The position numbers and the translations under genes were made by a program. From contig LWTK01000033.1 in assembly GCA_003326205.1 (NCBI GenBank), forward strand, positions 124,001 to 188,000: a stretch of DNA of 64,000 nucleotides. The letters are read 5' to 3'. Origin of the DNA: Nostoc sp. ATCC 43529. Lineage in GTDB: Bacteria; Cyanobacteriota; Cyanobacteriia; Cyanobacteriales; Nostocaceae. Within the stretch, counting starts at the first letter, position 1. Every line of letters begins with the position of its first letter. The notes under the pieces are model-generated. The model was not told the origin of the DNA and did no database searches. It saw nothing but the letters and a program-made list of their open reading frames with translations. This document shows, piece by piece, positions 25,715 through 35,188 of the stretch.

Positions 25715-26524
25715 TTAAGCTGACCAGGTTTCGCGGAAATCAGCATACAGAGTCAATCCACCATCTACAAACAGCGTTTGTCCGGTGATATATGCGGCTT
25801 CATCCGAAGCTAAAAAAGCTACTGCTGCTGCCATCTCTTCAGTAGTGCCAGCCCGCCCCATTGGGATGTGACTTTCCACGATCGCCTTTTTTTCAGGGTC
25901 ATCTATCCAGGCTTCATTCATTGGTGTGATTGTCGCTCCGGGGGCAACGGCGTTAACACGAATACCTTGGCTAGCATATTCCAACGCTAAACTTTTGGTT
26001 AGATTTTCCATGCCGCCTTTGCTAATAGAATAACTGATATACATCGGTCGAGGAATAATTTCGTGAACGCTGGAAATATTAATAATTACTCCTCGACGAT
26101 TAGCAGACAGTAGGTGTTTAATAGTTTCACGGGCGCAGAGATAAGCACCCCGGAGATTGACCGCAATCACTCGATCGAAATCTGCTGTGCTAACTTCATG
26201 AGATGGACTTTCTGTTTGAATACCAGCATTGTTGATGAGAATATCTAGACTGCCAAATTCCTGAACAACAGTGTTGACCATCTCAACAATGTCTGATTCT
26301 TGAGAAACATCTCCCTGAACCAGCAGCGACTTCACACCACAACTTTGAATATCCCCACAAGCTTGTTGCAATGCCATTTTTTGCGTTTCTGCCGCTGGTT
26401 CAGGATCTTTACGGTAATTGATAGCGATATTGCACCCTTGTTGAGCAAGTTTAATGGCGATCGCTTGACCGATTCCTGATGTTGCACCTGTAATTAGTGC
26501 ATTCTTTCCTTTTAACCCTATCAT
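25715..26524 (-). CDS. SDR family oxidoreductase, glucose 1-dehydrogenase-like
   Basis: 269 residues, classical short-chain dehydrogenase. The NAD(P) motif TGATSGIG is at 12-19, NNAG is at about 97-100, and the active site has Ser in INISSVHEI and YSISKGG. The C-terminal VAPGATITPMNEAW and ASDEAAYITGQTLFVDGG are typical of the glucose 1-dehydrogenase-like group. Arg in NYRKDPEP after beta-2 suggests NADP preference (inference). The true substrate cannot be told from sequence. It has its own promoter region and no operon partner. Confidence 0.85.
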   Translation of the reverse strand: MIGLKGKNALITGATSGIGQAIAIKLAQQGCNIAINYRKDPEPAAETQKMALQQACGDIQSCGVKSLLVQGDVSQESDIVEMVNTVVQEFGSLDILINNAGIQTESPSHEVSTADFDRVIAVNLRGAYLCARETIKHLLSANRRGVIINISSVHEIIPRPMYISYSISKGGMENLTKSLALEYASQGIRVNAVAPGATITPMNEAWIDDPEKKAIVESHIPMGRAGTTEEMAAAVAFLASDEAAYITGQTLFVDGGLTLYADFRETWSA

Positions 26525-26911
26525 ATTTTTTCTCTCAAATGATTTTGGATTTTAGATTTTAAATTAAAAGTCTTAATTACTAATTTGTAAGCTAGAATTC
26601 CAAACAATAAGTAAATGGACAAAAATATTTATAGTCATTGCCATTGTTTGCAATCACATTGTGTAATAAATTCTGTCTGATAATGTCTCAATTTTGGATT
26701 TGGATTTTAGATTATTTATTTAATCCAAAATCCGTCAGGACTTACGCAAGATGTGACCTAAAACCTGATTATTGCGTAGCGGTAATTCATGAATTACCGC
26801 TACATTCGTTAACCTCAGTTCGGGTTAAGACGATTTTGCGGCTAGTTATACGAAAGAATAGGAGTTTCAGCTAACGAGAGAATCATGGTTTGAGCTTATC
26901 CCGAATTCAGG
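26525..26911. repeat. intergenic with half copy of a foldback repeat
   Basis: CAGGACTTACGCAAGATGTGA... with the palindrome GCGGTAATTCATGAATTACCGC (26777-26803 region) is shared with the element at 36578-36686, but here the right terminal repeat is missing. Nothing else recognised. Confidence 0.6.
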
Positions 26912-27568
26912 TTATCGTAAATTCGCCGGTATCTCTTTAGGAACTACCCAATAGTAAACACTTTTGCCCTCTACATTGAGTGTTTGTTCTGGTTTCCACT
27001 CACCCATATCGAAGGCGTGGGAAACAATTCGAGTACCAGGTTTGAGTTGTTTTAAGAGTATGGGGCGGAGTTTCTCGTTGATTTCTGGTAATAGGTAAAG
27101 TGTGACTACTGTTGCTTCACTAAAATCAGTGTTGAACAAATCCTGCTGAACAAACTTCACGCGGTTTGTTACTCCTGCTTTTTTGGCATTTTCATTAGCT
27201 TCTTTGATGCGTTGGGGGTCAATATCTATGCCCACGCCGCGGGTACCATAATTTTGTGCCGCAGTAATCACAATTCGTCCATCACCACTGCCAAGGTCGT
27301 AAACTACATCATTTTTGTTTACTTTTGCCACTTTCAACATTGCATCCACCACGGGTTGTGGAGTTGGCACATAAGGAACATCACCAGGGCGTTCTTGGGG
27401 TTGAGATGTTGGTGTAGCTGCGGGAGTTACTGTTTCAGTCTCAGCCGTTAAAGTAGAAGGTTGTGTGCCGGCTTCCAAATCTTGCTGTTGTGGGGTACAC
27501 CCAACAATTCCCAAGCTGGTAATGCTAACTCCTGTAACCAGTAAAAACAGAATTTTTTTGAAGTTCAT
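26912..27568 (-). CDS. lipoprotein with class I SAM methyltransferase domain
   Basis: 218 residues. The N-terminus is a lipoprotein signal: basic start MNFKK, hydrophobic ILFLLVTGVSITSLGIVG, then Cys in a lipobox (GIVGC). A Pro/Thr-rich linker (25-60) leads to a Rossmann methyltransferase domain: motif I VVYDLGSGDGRIVI, motif II GVGIDIDPQRI, FVQQDLFNTD and VVTLYLLPEINEKL. This closely resembles protein-lysine or small-molecule methyltransferases that normally work in the cytosol. A predicted exported SAM-dependent enzyme is odd. Either SAM is available at its site, or the domain now only binds ligand. The start ATG 27568 has AGGAG 8 nt upstream. Confidence 0.85.
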   Translation of the reverse strand: MNFKKILFLLVTGVSITSLGIVGCTPQQQDLEAGTQPSTLTAETETVTPAATPTSQPQERPGDVPYVPTPQPVVDAMLKVAKVNKNDVVYDLGSGDGRIVITAAQNYGTRGVGIDIDPQRIKEANENAKKAGVTNRVKFVQQDLFNTDFSEATVVTLYLLPEINEKLRPILLKQLKPGTRIVSHAFDMGEWKPEQTLNVEGKSVYYWVVPKEIPANLR

Positions 27569-27571
27569 GAA

Positions 27572-27625
27572 TGTTCTCCTTTGTCATTAGTCATTAGTCA
27601 TTTGTCATTTGTCATTAGTTATCTC
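27572..27625. repeat. heptamer tandem repeat
   Basis: Six to seven units of GTCATTA/GTCATTT type between the methyltransferase and permease genes. Confidence 0.85.
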
Positions 27626-27629
27626 TCCT

Positions 27630-28997
27630 TCATCTCCCCGCGTCCCTTCTGCCCCGTTGGTTATTCCAGAACAGCAGGGGAATACCTGCGGCGACAACTA
27701 AGACACCTACAATTGCTCCGACGCCTGTGTAAACTAAGCTGGAATACAGTAAGTAACCACAGACGGCGCAGAAGAGTAATGGTGTGAAGGGATAAAATGG
27801 CACGCGAAATGGGCGCACTATGTGGGGTTCTCGTATCCGCAAGATCAGGAGAGAGACGCCTGAAAGTAGGAAGAAGAACCAAAACACAGGGGCGGTGTAA
27901 TCCACCATTGTTTGAAAGCCTTGGCGGGTGAGTGTGCCTAAAACAACTAGTGCTAAGGCGATCGCGGCTTGCAACAATAAGGCATGGGTAGGGCTGCTAG
28001 GACGTTGCTGCCAGCGTCCCATAAAACCAAATAGGGAAAAATCTTGTCCCAGTGCGTAATTGGTACGCGCTCCAGTAAAAATTGTGGCGTTGGTTGCCCC
28101 TAAGGTTGCGATCGCAATTAGGATGCTGATGAATAAGGCTCCCGGTGTACCCCAAAGCAAGCGCATTAAATCTGCGGCTACTGCTTCTGACTGTGCCATG
28201 TTGGCTAATCCCAGTCCCCGCAGGTAAGCTAGGTTAATTAGCAGGTAAATGGTGGTGATTATACCAATACTCCAAACGAGCGATCGCACGATGTTACGCC
28301 GTCCATTTTGAATTTCTGCCGAAATGTAAGCAGCTTCATTCCAACCGCCGTAGGACAGCAGCACAAACACCATTGCCAATCCCCAAGTTCCTGATGATGC
28401 AGATTCTACAGGGGGGGTATTATTGGGAGTGACACTCAGCCCAATAATTACTACTAGCAACAAACCCAAAACTTTTGCAATACTAAGCAAGTTTTGTGTC
28501 CACTTACCTTGTTGCAAACCGATGATGTTCAAAGCAGTTAAAAGGGCGATCGCTACTGCTGCATAAATAGAAGATGAAAACGTACCTAGTCGCCATATTT
28601 GTGAAGCGTAATCGCCAAAAACAAATGCTAATAGAGCAATGGAACCAGTTTGAACTACTGTCATCCGTGCCCAAGCAAATAAAAAAGCGACTCCTCGCCC
28701 GAATGCACGCTTCAAATAGTAATAAGCACCTCCAATATCAGGGTAAACTGTTGCTAATTCTGCATAGCATAGCGCTCCCACCAGAGAGATTACACCACCG
28801 ATGAACCAAAAAAGTAGTACCGCAATATTACTACCCGCTTGATTTGCTACTAAAGCCGGGGTTTCAAAAATTCCCGCTCCGATGACAATACCAACAATCA
28901 AAGCCACGGCGTCTGGTAATGTCAGTGATGGCTTGGGTGATGCTATTTCAATTATCTCTGTCCGATCAAGCAAATTGTAGTCTTCAGGTCTACTCAC
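27630..28997 (-). CDS. APC superfamily amino acid permease
   Basis: 455 residues with 12 hydrophobic helices. The first helix has the APC substrate-binding break IVIGAGIFETP; GGVISLVGALCYAELATVYPDIGGAYYYLKRAFG in helices 2-3 is the consensus for this family. The late helices contain TNATIFTGARTNYALGQD. It is closest to the basic L/Y+LAT-like or potE-like branch, and substrates are likely neutral or mixed amino acids (inference). GTG 28997 follows GAGGA, 7 nt upstream. It lies upstream of the lipoprotein methyltransferase on the same strand, but short repeats in the gap make cotranscription uncertain. Confidence 0.88.
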   Translation of the reverse strand: MSRPEDYNLLDRTEIIEIASPKPSLTLPDAVALIVGIVIGAGIFETPALVANQAGSNIAVLLFWFIGGVISLVGALCYAELATVYPDIGGAYYYLKRAFGRGVAFLFAWARMTVVQTGSIALLAFVFGDYASQIWRLGTFSSSIYAAVAIALLTALNIIGLQQGKWTQNLLSIAKVLGLLLVVIIGLSVTPNNTPPVESASSGTWGLAMVFVLLSYGGWNEAAYISAEIQNGRRNIVRSLVWSIGIITTIYLLINLAYLRGLGLANMAQSEAVAADLMRLLWGTPGALFISILIAIATLGATNATIFTGARTNYALGQDFSLFGFMGRWQQRPSSPTHALLLQAAIALALVVLGTLTRQGFQTMVDYTAPVFWFFFLLSGVSLLILRIREPHIVRPFRVPFYPFTPLLFCAVCGYLLYSSLVYTGVGAIVGVLVVAAGIPLLFWNNQRGRRDAGR

Positions 28998-29606
28998 ATT
29001 AGTTCCTCATTTAATACTGAGCAGGAATTTTTTGTTTTGTTTCATCAAAAATTACCTCAAACAATCAATTCCATTGAGATAGGAATTTAAACTTATTAGC
29101 TATTACGCTTTTAAATTGCACGGTTGATTGTGGTGTTGACGGTTGACAGTTAACCGTTATCAACACAAAAAACGTGCGCGTTAGATGCATGATAGTTTAT
29201 CCATATCTCGACATAGAATATAATTAAATATAAATGTGACGCAAAAATGACAATCCCAATAATCAAGAATTACTAATTTATGATTATCAGCAATGCAAAA
29301 TTATGATAGTGCCAGTGATTTTCGGCATTACCAATGCTTGCATATTAGTTGACTTCAGTTCTTCTAAAAGACTAAAAAACCTCACTCATTAATACTTCTT
29401 CCATGAGTGTGATTTAAACCAGACTAAAGGAGGATTAATAAGCTAACTAAAGAATGATTGACTAATAATGGGTAATCGTGCTTTGTTTGATAAAGTAGGT
29501 AAAAAGAGCGATCGCTCTGGTCATAGGCAAGAGTAAATAGGCAAAAGGTCATAGGTAATTCTTACTTTCCATATTCACTATTGCCCGTTCGTATAATTTA
29601 TCAAAA
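28998..29606. other. intergenic, nothing recognised
   Basis: AT-rich 600-bp spacer. I see no ORF with coding character, no strong hairpin and no recognised repeat apart from one HIP1 site. Confidence 0.4.
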
Positions 29607-30431
29607 TTAAAGTGGATTAGTATAATTTAAAAACTCTCTTAGAATTTTCACAAAGGTCAAAGTATTTTCAAAGTGAATATTATGTCCAGCACCATCGATT
29701 ATTCTTAGCTGGGCAAACTTGCATACTTTAGCTATTTCTGTATTAACATATATAAATTTTTCATCATATTCACCAGCTAATAAGAGCATAGGAATTGTAT
29801 TTTGTGCTAGCTTTGACCACAAATTAGGCTGGCATCCAGTACCCATGAAACGCAGTGATTTATCTAATTCTTGGGGATTGTTCTGCAAGCGATTTTCTAC
29901 CATTTGGTGATATTGCGGATGATTTTTTATATAACCAAAAATTGCTTGATTATACCAATTGGTGAGAAAATCACTAAAAGCAACTTTAGTATTAATTCTG
30001 GTCAATTTCTTGCCTATTTGTGTATCCCGCTTAATTCGTTCTAATTGTTCTGTTTCTGTTGCTAACCCTGGGGAAGCTGATTCCAGTACAACGTTGAAGA
30101 AACGTTCGGGAAAATGTAGGGCTAGATATAAAGCTAATCTGCCACCCATTGAGTAACCAACTACAAAGCATTTAGCAATTTTTAATTTATCTAATAAGTT
30201 AATTATGGCTTGAGCAGTGTTAGGCATTGAATAATATTTATCCCCACCGGAAACTTCAGTTTTGCCGTGTCCGGGGAGGTCAAGTGTTAAATAAGAAAAT
30301 TCATCAGCTAATAATTCCATTGCTTCCTGAAATTCATCAATGTTACCCATGAAGCCGTGTAGAAAAAGAATTACTGGTTTATCTGTTGTAGTAATTAAAG
30401 AATAGTTAAAATAATAATTTTCTAAAACCAT
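29607..30431 (-). CDS. menH: 2-succinyl-6-hydroxy-2,4-cyclohexadiene-1-carboxylate synthase MenH
   Basis: 274 residues from ATG 30431; an in-frame ORF continues to 30563 but the extra 44 residues do not fit the family. It is an alpha/beta hydrolase with oxyanion-hole LHGFMGN, LDLPGHGKT, nucleophile Ser in VGYSMGGRLAL, acid Asp in LLAGEYDEKF and His in IDGAGHNIHFE. The LPGHGxT and GYSMGGR forms are typical of MenH, which eliminates pyruvate from SEPHCHC in menaquinone or phylloquinone synthesis. In cyanobacteria this serves phylloquinone of photosystem I. No other men gene is adjacent. Confidence 0.85.
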   Translation of the reverse strand: MVLENYYFNYSLITTTDKPVILFLHGFMGNIDEFQEAMELLADEFSYLTLDLPGHGKTEVSGGDKYYSMPNTAQAIINLLDKLKIAKCFVVGYSMGGRLALYLALHFPERFFNVVLESASPGLATETEQLERIKRDTQIGKKLTRINTKVAFSDFLTNWYNQAIFGYIKNHPQYHQMVENRLQNNPQELDKSLRFMGTGCQPNLWSKLAQNTIPMLLLAGEYDEKFIYVNTEIAKVCKFAQLRIIDGAGHNIHFENTLTFVKILREFLNYTNPL

Positions 30432-30679
30432 AAGTTTCGTGTTTCGATACAGCATTTCAGGTAAATGACGCACACGGTTAAGCGCAAAAAAATTGTTGTG
30501 CATATACAATAACCTGTACCTCAGCAACCTGCAATTTATTGGAAATCGAAATTTACGATACACACTCTAAATTCATAGCTTGAGTAGATTGAAAATTATA
30601 AATTCACCTTTCCACAGGTACAAATAGAACATGACTGAAGATAGATGTAATCAATACATTAATCAATGCATTATGGGAC

Positions 30680-30801
30680 TAGTGGTCTGTCCCATTAATT
30701 TTGAGGGATAAATATGTTTGTAGTAAGGACTTTAGTCCTATAATGTTCAAGCACTAAAGTGCTTACTACGAACTTCTCAAAACTTTTGGGATAGACCACT
30801 A
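30680..30801. mobile_element. 122-bp MITE with TA target duplication
   Basis: TA at 30680 and 30800 flank terminal inverted repeats GTGGTCTGTCCCA (30682-30694) and TGGGATAGACCAC (30787-30799), 12 of 13 matching. The inside carries another palindromic repeat (GTAGTAAGGACTTTAGTCC...ACTAAAGTGCTTACTAC). No ORF. Confidence 0.8.
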
Positions 30802-31000
30802 CAGTACTAACTTTTTTTAAAAAAATAAGTATTAATTAAACCATTTATTTTGGAATAGTTAATCTGGTATAAAGCCTGTATTAGTTCTGAATTCTAGTGT
30901 AAGTGCAAAAAGCAAAACAGATTGCAATATAAAGTCGATATTAACTATCGATCGCAAATGTCAATAATTATGAATTATCCAAACTTTTGAGGCAAGACTC

Positions 31001-31468
31001 ATGATTCACCACATTTCTATTGCAGCAAATAACCCCCTTCATGTTGCTGAGGTTTTAGCTAAACTCTTGGGTGGAAAAGTTGCTCCATTTCCTTCCCACC
31101 CTGGAAGCTATGTAGCAGTAGCTATGGATGAGCAAGGCACTTTAATCGAAGTTTATCCGCTAGGAACTGAATTGATTCCTGGTAATGGCGAACAACAAGT
31201 TCAATTTCGTGAAAATAAGAATTCGAGCCAATTTGATGCAGTCCACGCAGCCGTGAGTGTACCTGTTAGTAAAAAAGAAATTGAAGAAATTGCTGCTAAC
31301 GAAGGATGGCGGGTACTCCATTGTAGCAGGGGTAAATTTGAAGTAATCGAATTTTGGATTGAAAACCGCCTAATGATAGAATTGCTCAGTCCAGAAATTG
31401 TGTCCCAGTATCTCAATTTTATTCAAAAGAAAAACTTAGAAAAGTTATTTACTAGTACTGTTGGTTAA
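31001..31468 (+). CDS. VOC (glyoxalase-fold) family protein
   Basis: 155 residues beginning MIHHISIAANNPLHVAEVLAKLLGG, the first beta-alpha module of the vicinal oxygen chelate fold. The second module is FDAVHAAVSVPVSKKEIEEIAANEGW with FEVIEFWIENRLMIELLSPE. Metal-ligand positions look like His near the start (HHIS), a His in AVHAAVSV and Glu in MIELL, which would allow a metal site. The substrate is unknown. A single gene with a terminator at 31597. Confidence 0.75.
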   Translation: MIHHISIAANNPLHVAEVLAKLLGGKVAPFPSHPGSYVAVAMDEQGTLIEVYPLGTELIPGNGEQQVQFRENKNSSQFDAVHAAVSVPVSKKEIEEIAANEGWRVLHCSRGKFEVIEFWIENRLMIELLSPEIVSQYLNFIQKKNLEKLFTSTVG

Positions 31469-31596
31469 ATAAGCGAATAGGCAATAGGCAATAGATCTGC
31501 CCTATTAATTGGACTATTTGCTCTTAATTTAATTAAAGAGAAAATTAAACATTGGAAACTAGGAGGCTTGCTGCAATAGTTTAATCTTTTCTTTTT

Positions 31597-31626
31597 AAAT
31601 CCCCTAATTTGAATTAGAGGGATTTT
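31597..31626 (+). terminator. intrinsic terminator
   Basis: AAATCCCCTAATT pairs with AATTAGAGGGATTT (one mismatch or bulge), then TTTC. It separates the VOC gene from the monooxygenase gene. Confidence 0.7.
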
Positions 31627-31718
31627 CATATTGCCTTCTTGCCTTCTTCCCTATTGACTATTACCTAATTGCTTTGTTAAGTATAAGAACATAACAATAA
31701 AGCTAAATTAAGTCTCAA

Positions 31719-33161
31719 ATGTTAGATTTACAAATTTCTACAGCTACAGAAAATAAAGCTATTGTCATTGGGGGAAGTATTGCTGGACTGTTGACAGCTC
31801 AAGTACTGACCAAATACTTCGATCGCGTGACCATTGTAGAACGCGATCGCTTTCCCGAACAACCAGAACAACGTCACGGTATACCCCAAGCTCATCATGC
31901 ACATGTTTTGCTCATCCGGGGTCAACAGATTTTAGAGCAGCTGTTTCCAGGTATCATCGCAGAATTAACTAACTCAGGGGCATTAACAATAGACTGGGGA
32001 GCAGATTCTCCCTGGTTGGGTTTTAGCGGCTGGGCACCACGTTTTTCTTCTGATTTAATCAGCCGCGCTTGTAGCCGAAATCTCCTAGAGTGGACTATCC
32101 GCCGCCGTTTGGTAGCTAATAATCGTGTTGAATTTGTGCAGGGAGGACAGGTAACAAGCTTGCTGTCTAACCCTAACAAAACCACTATTACAGGTGTACG
32201 CGTCAGCTTTCGCAACGAACCCGAAGCAGAAATACTCACCAATTTAGTCGTAGATGCTAGTGGTCGCAATTCTCAAACACCGCAGTGGTTAGAGGAATTG
32301 GGTTATAAATCACCCCAACAAACAGTTATCAATTCTTTTTTAGGCTATGCTAGCCGCTGGTATCATCCTCCTGAGGGTTTTCAAGCAGACTGGAAGGTTT
32401 TGCTGGTCGGGTCAAAACCACCAAAAGATACTCGCAGTGCTGTGCTTTATTCAGTTGAAGGTAACCGCTGGATTGTTACACTCATTGGTGTAGGTCGAGA
32501 TTATCCACCAACTGACGAAGCCGGATTTTTAGACTTTGCCCAGAGTTTGCGATCGCCTATTCTATATCAAGCCATAAAAGACGCTCAACCCATCTCGCCC
32601 ATCTACGGCTATAAGCGCACAGAAAATAGCCTGCGTTATTACGAAAAACTTTCTAGATTACCAGAAGGTTTGATAATGGTAGGTGATGCCGTTTGTGCTT
32701 TCAATCCTGTTTACGGTCAAGGTATGACTACCGCTGCTTTGGGCGCTTTGACTTTAGATGAATGTTTAAGCAAGCAATTATCTAAACAATCCCAAGGTAA
32801 TTTAATCGGTTTTCCACGATATTTTCAAAAACAACTAAGCAAAGCCATTTCTGTACCTTGGTTGATGGCCACAGGCGAAGACTTCCGTTGGCCTGCTACC
32901 GAGGGAGGAAAACCCGATGTGATTAGCAAATTTATGCAACGGTATCTAGATGAAGTATTGCTGCTGCAAACTGAGAGTGCAGCAATTCAGCACCTCATAT
33001 TAGAAGTGATGCATTTACTCAAGCCACCGAGTGCATTTTTCCAGCCTGGTATCCTCATGCAGGTTTTAAAGCGGATAATCAATTTGCGTCCTCAATCAGA
33101 TGAGTTGATTGATGGAGAGAATATTCCGAAATATCAGCCTTTGGTAATTCACAATTCCTAG
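31719..33161 (+). CDS. FAD-dependent oxidoreductase (aromatic monooxygenase/halogenase-like)
   Basis: 480 residues. The N-terminal FAD dinucleotide motif reads AIVIGGSIAGLLTAQVLTKYF followed by VTIVERDRFP. The central DASGRNSQTPQWLEELGY and the second FAD motif VGDAVCAFNPVYGQGMTTAA complete the class A flavoprotein monooxygenase fold. The C-terminal 100 residues are helical. The PQAHHAHVLL segment near residue 60 is typical of a cyanobacterial/actinobacterial subgroup annotated as FAD-binding monooxygenases of unknown substrate. No flavin reductase or natural-product genes are adjacent. Confidence 0.85.
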   Translation: MLDLQISTATENKAIVIGGSIAGLLTAQVLTKYFDRVTIVERDRFPEQPEQRHGIPQAHHAHVLLIRGQQILEQLFPGIIAELTNSGALTIDWGADSPWLGFSGWAPRFSSDLISRACSRNLLEWTIRRRLVANNRVEFVQGGQVTSLLSNPNKTTITGVRVSFRNEPEAEILTNLVVDASGRNSQTPQWLEELGYKSPQQTVINSFLGYASRWYHPPEGFQADWKVLLVGSKPPKDTRSAVLYSVEGNRWIVTLIGVGRDYPPTDEAGFLDFAQSLRSPILYQAIKDAQPISPIYGYKRTENSLRYYEKLSRLPEGLIMVGDAVCAFNPVYGQGMTTAALGALTLDECLSKQLSKQSQGNLIGFPRYFQKQLSKAISVPWLMATGEDFRWPATEGGKPDVISKFMQRYLDEVLLLQTESAAIQHLILEVMHLLKPPSAFFQPGILMQVLKRIINLRPQSDELIDGENIPKYQPLVIHNS

Positions 33162-33194
33162 AGGATGTTTGATATCAAGTCCGGTAAATTGACC

Positions 33195-33400
33195 ATAATA
33201 AAAACACCCCACCCCCAGCCCCTCCCCTTGGTACTACGGTGTACACACAAGTCGGAAGTAGTAGTCTGTCAAAGAATAATTGACGAGTACATTTTTTGTA
33301 GAGACGGCGATTTATCGCGTCTTGTTAACGTGCCAGTTTTTTAGACGCGATAAATCGCGTCTGGTCATGAGGGCTTTCTGAGTTATATCAAAGACAAAAA
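33195..33400. repeat. foldback remnant
   Basis: A fragment of the CCCCACCCCCAGCCCCTCCCC family (33207-33228) and an inverted pair GGCGATTTATCGCGTC / GACGCGATAAATCGCGTC (33307-33362). Confidence 0.6.
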
Positions 33401-33417
33401 TTTGCTTATTCTACAGG

Positions 33418-33622
33418 CTGCAATTGAATTGTATCGGCTCACAACTCAATTGTATCGAGTCACAACTCAATTGTATCGGCTCACAATTGAATTGTATCGA
33501 GTCACAATTCAATTGTATCGAGTCACAATTGAATTGTATCGAGTCACAATTGAATTGTATCGAGTCACAATTGAATTGTATCGAGTCACAATTGAATTGT
33601 ATCGACTCACAACTCAATTGCA
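33418..33622. repeat. 21-bp tandem repeat, about nine to ten units
   Basis: The unit reads TTGTATCGAGTCACAATTGAA with variants (GGCTCAC for GAGTCAC, CTCAATT for TTGAATT). Because 21 is a multiple of 3 and the unit lacks stops in several frames, open frames appear on both strands (repeated IELYRVT, SQLNCIE or SIQFNCD heptapeptides). I treat these as by-products of the repeat. Units are not separated by spacers, so it is not CRISPR. Confidence 0.9.
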
Positions 33623-33778
33623 TCGCCCTGCAAAAATTAAGACCCTTGCTCTTTAGCCGTTCAGCATTTCCCCGCATTCCCGATTACCTTTTGGAAAATA
33701 TATCTAATGCCCAATAGCACACTGTCGCGACTAAGTGTAGCATTGTGGCATGATTACAGCAGGTCACGTTTTCCTATT

Positions 33779-34999
33779 ATGAAGATATTGGTGCTAAACG
33801 CTGGTTCGAGCAGCCAAAAGAGTTGTCTGTATGAAATTGCAGATGAGGCTCTCCCCACCCAAGCACCCCAACCTCTTTGGGAAGGGAAAGTCAACTGGAC
33901 TCAAGACCACGGTGTGGCAGAAATTGAAGTGAAAACTGCTACAGGTGCAAAAGTGGAAAAATCAATTTCTGGTGAGTCTCCAGAAGCACACCTCGCTTAT
34001 ATGCTCAACACACTCACTGGCGGTGCTACCAAAGTAATTAATCAGTTATCAGAAATCGATTTGGTGGGACATCGTGTAGTACATGGCGGACAAGATTACC
34101 GCGAAAGTGTGGTGATTACTGAGGATGTGAAAAAGGCGATCGCTGACCTCTCTAACTTAGCTCCAGAACACAATCCCGCTGCCTTAGCAGGCATAAAAGC
34201 AATTGAAAATATCTTAGGAGAAGTCAAACAAGTTGCAGTATTTGATACTGCATTTCATAGTACTATCCCCGATGCCGCAGCTATTTATCCCGGCCTTTAT
34301 GAATGGGTAGAGCAAGGTATCCGCCGCTATGGATTTCACGGTATCAGCCATCAATACTGTTCTGGTCGTGCTGCCCAAATTCTCGGTAAAGATTTAGCAT
34401 CTCTGAGATTAATCACCTGTCATCTCGGTAACGGTTGCTCTTTAACCGCGATTAAAAACGGTCGCAGTATTGATACTACTATGGGATTCACGCCTTTGGA
34501 AGGATTGATGATGGGTAGCCGTTCTGGCTCAATCGATCCGGGGATTTTGATTCACCTGTTACGGTATTGTAATTACTCAGTAGAAAAATTAGATTCTGTT
34601 TTAAATAAAGCTTCAGGCTTACGGGGAATTTCGGGCGTATCTAGCGATATGCGTGAAGTGACAAAAGCGATCGCCCAAGGCAATACCCGCGCTAAACTAG
34701 CGTGGGATATTTACGTGCATCGCTTGTGTTCTAATATTGGTGCAATGCTCGCAAGCTTGGGGGGATTAGATGCTTTGGTGTTCACCGCAGGTGTGGGCGA
34801 AAACTCTCCAGGAATTCGTCAAGCCGCTTGTGAAGCTTTTGGATTTTTAGGACTAAAAATAGACCTGGAAAAAAATCAACAGCAGCCAGTTGATGAAGAT
34901 ATTGCCACACCTGACTCAGCAGTGAGAGTATTAGTAATACATACTCAGGAAGACTGGGCGATCGCTCAACAATGTTGGCAACTACAGAAAAAGTCGTAG
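33779..34999 (+). CDS. ackA: acetate kinase
   Basis: 406 residues from ATG 33779 (MKILVLNAGSSSQKS). Upstream in-frame codons to 33707 lie beyond the family N-terminus. Signatures: LNAGSSS at 6-12, VGHRVVHGG, FDTAFHSTIPD, YGFHGISHQYC, CHLGNGCSLTAI and GLMMGSRSGSIDPG; near the C-terminus VFTAGVGENSPGIRQ. It makes acetyl phosphate and ADP from acetate and ATP, or the reverse, in overflow or fermentative metabolism. No phosphotransacetylase gene is adjacent. A repeat-derived spacer follows. Confidence 0.96.
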   Translation: MKILVLNAGSSSQKSCLYEIADEALPTQAPQPLWEGKVNWTQDHGVAEIEVKTATGAKVEKSISGESPEAHLAYMLNTLTGGATKVINQLSEIDLVGHRVVHGGQDYRESVVITEDVKKAIADLSNLAPEHNPAALAGIKAIENILGEVKQVAVFDTAFHSTIPDAAAIYPGLYEWVEQGIRRYGFHGISHQYCSGRAAQILGKDLASLRLITCHLGNGCSLTAIKNGRSIDTTMGFTPLEGLMMGSRSGSIDPGILIHLLRYCNYSVEKLDSVLNKASGLRGISGVSSDMREVTKAIAQGNTRAKLAWDIYVHRLCSNIGAMLASLGGLDALVFTAGVGENSPGIRQAACEAFGFLGLKIDLEKNQQQPVDEDIATPDSAVRVLVIHTQEDWAIAQQCWQLQKKS

Positions 35000-35188
35000 G
35001 GGCGCAAGGCCTTGCGCTCCTACCCCGTGGTCTATTTAGGGATTACCAAGAAATAAATTATCCAATTTTGTGGGGTGGACATCTTGTCCGCCCCAAGCCT
35101 TGGGCGGGCGAGACGCCCACCCCACAAGAAAAATTGTATGTTTTTTTATTTGGAAGTCCCTTACCTGAAAATTGGTGTAATCGCGTCT
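34996..35188. repeat. composite palindromic repeats between ackA and a convergent gene
   Basis: A palindrome GGGGCGCAAGGCC/GGCCTTGCGCTCC (34999-35023) and a longer one GTGGGGTGGACATCTT...CCCACCCCAC (35067-35122), followed by TTTGGAAGTCCCTTACC. The same pieces occur at 14430-14745, 20640-20790 and 38790-38842. Confidence 0.75.

Noticed and set aside
26638-26874. 78-residue ORF in the spacer
   Set aside because: It is read through a foldback repeat and has no start context.
33418-33622. CRISPR array
   Set aside because: Units are contiguous with no spacers and no cas genes are near.
33402-33717. Protein genes made of repeated heptapeptides on both strands
   Set aside because: They are explained by a 21-bp tandem repeat without stops; no ribosome site or conserved flank supports them.
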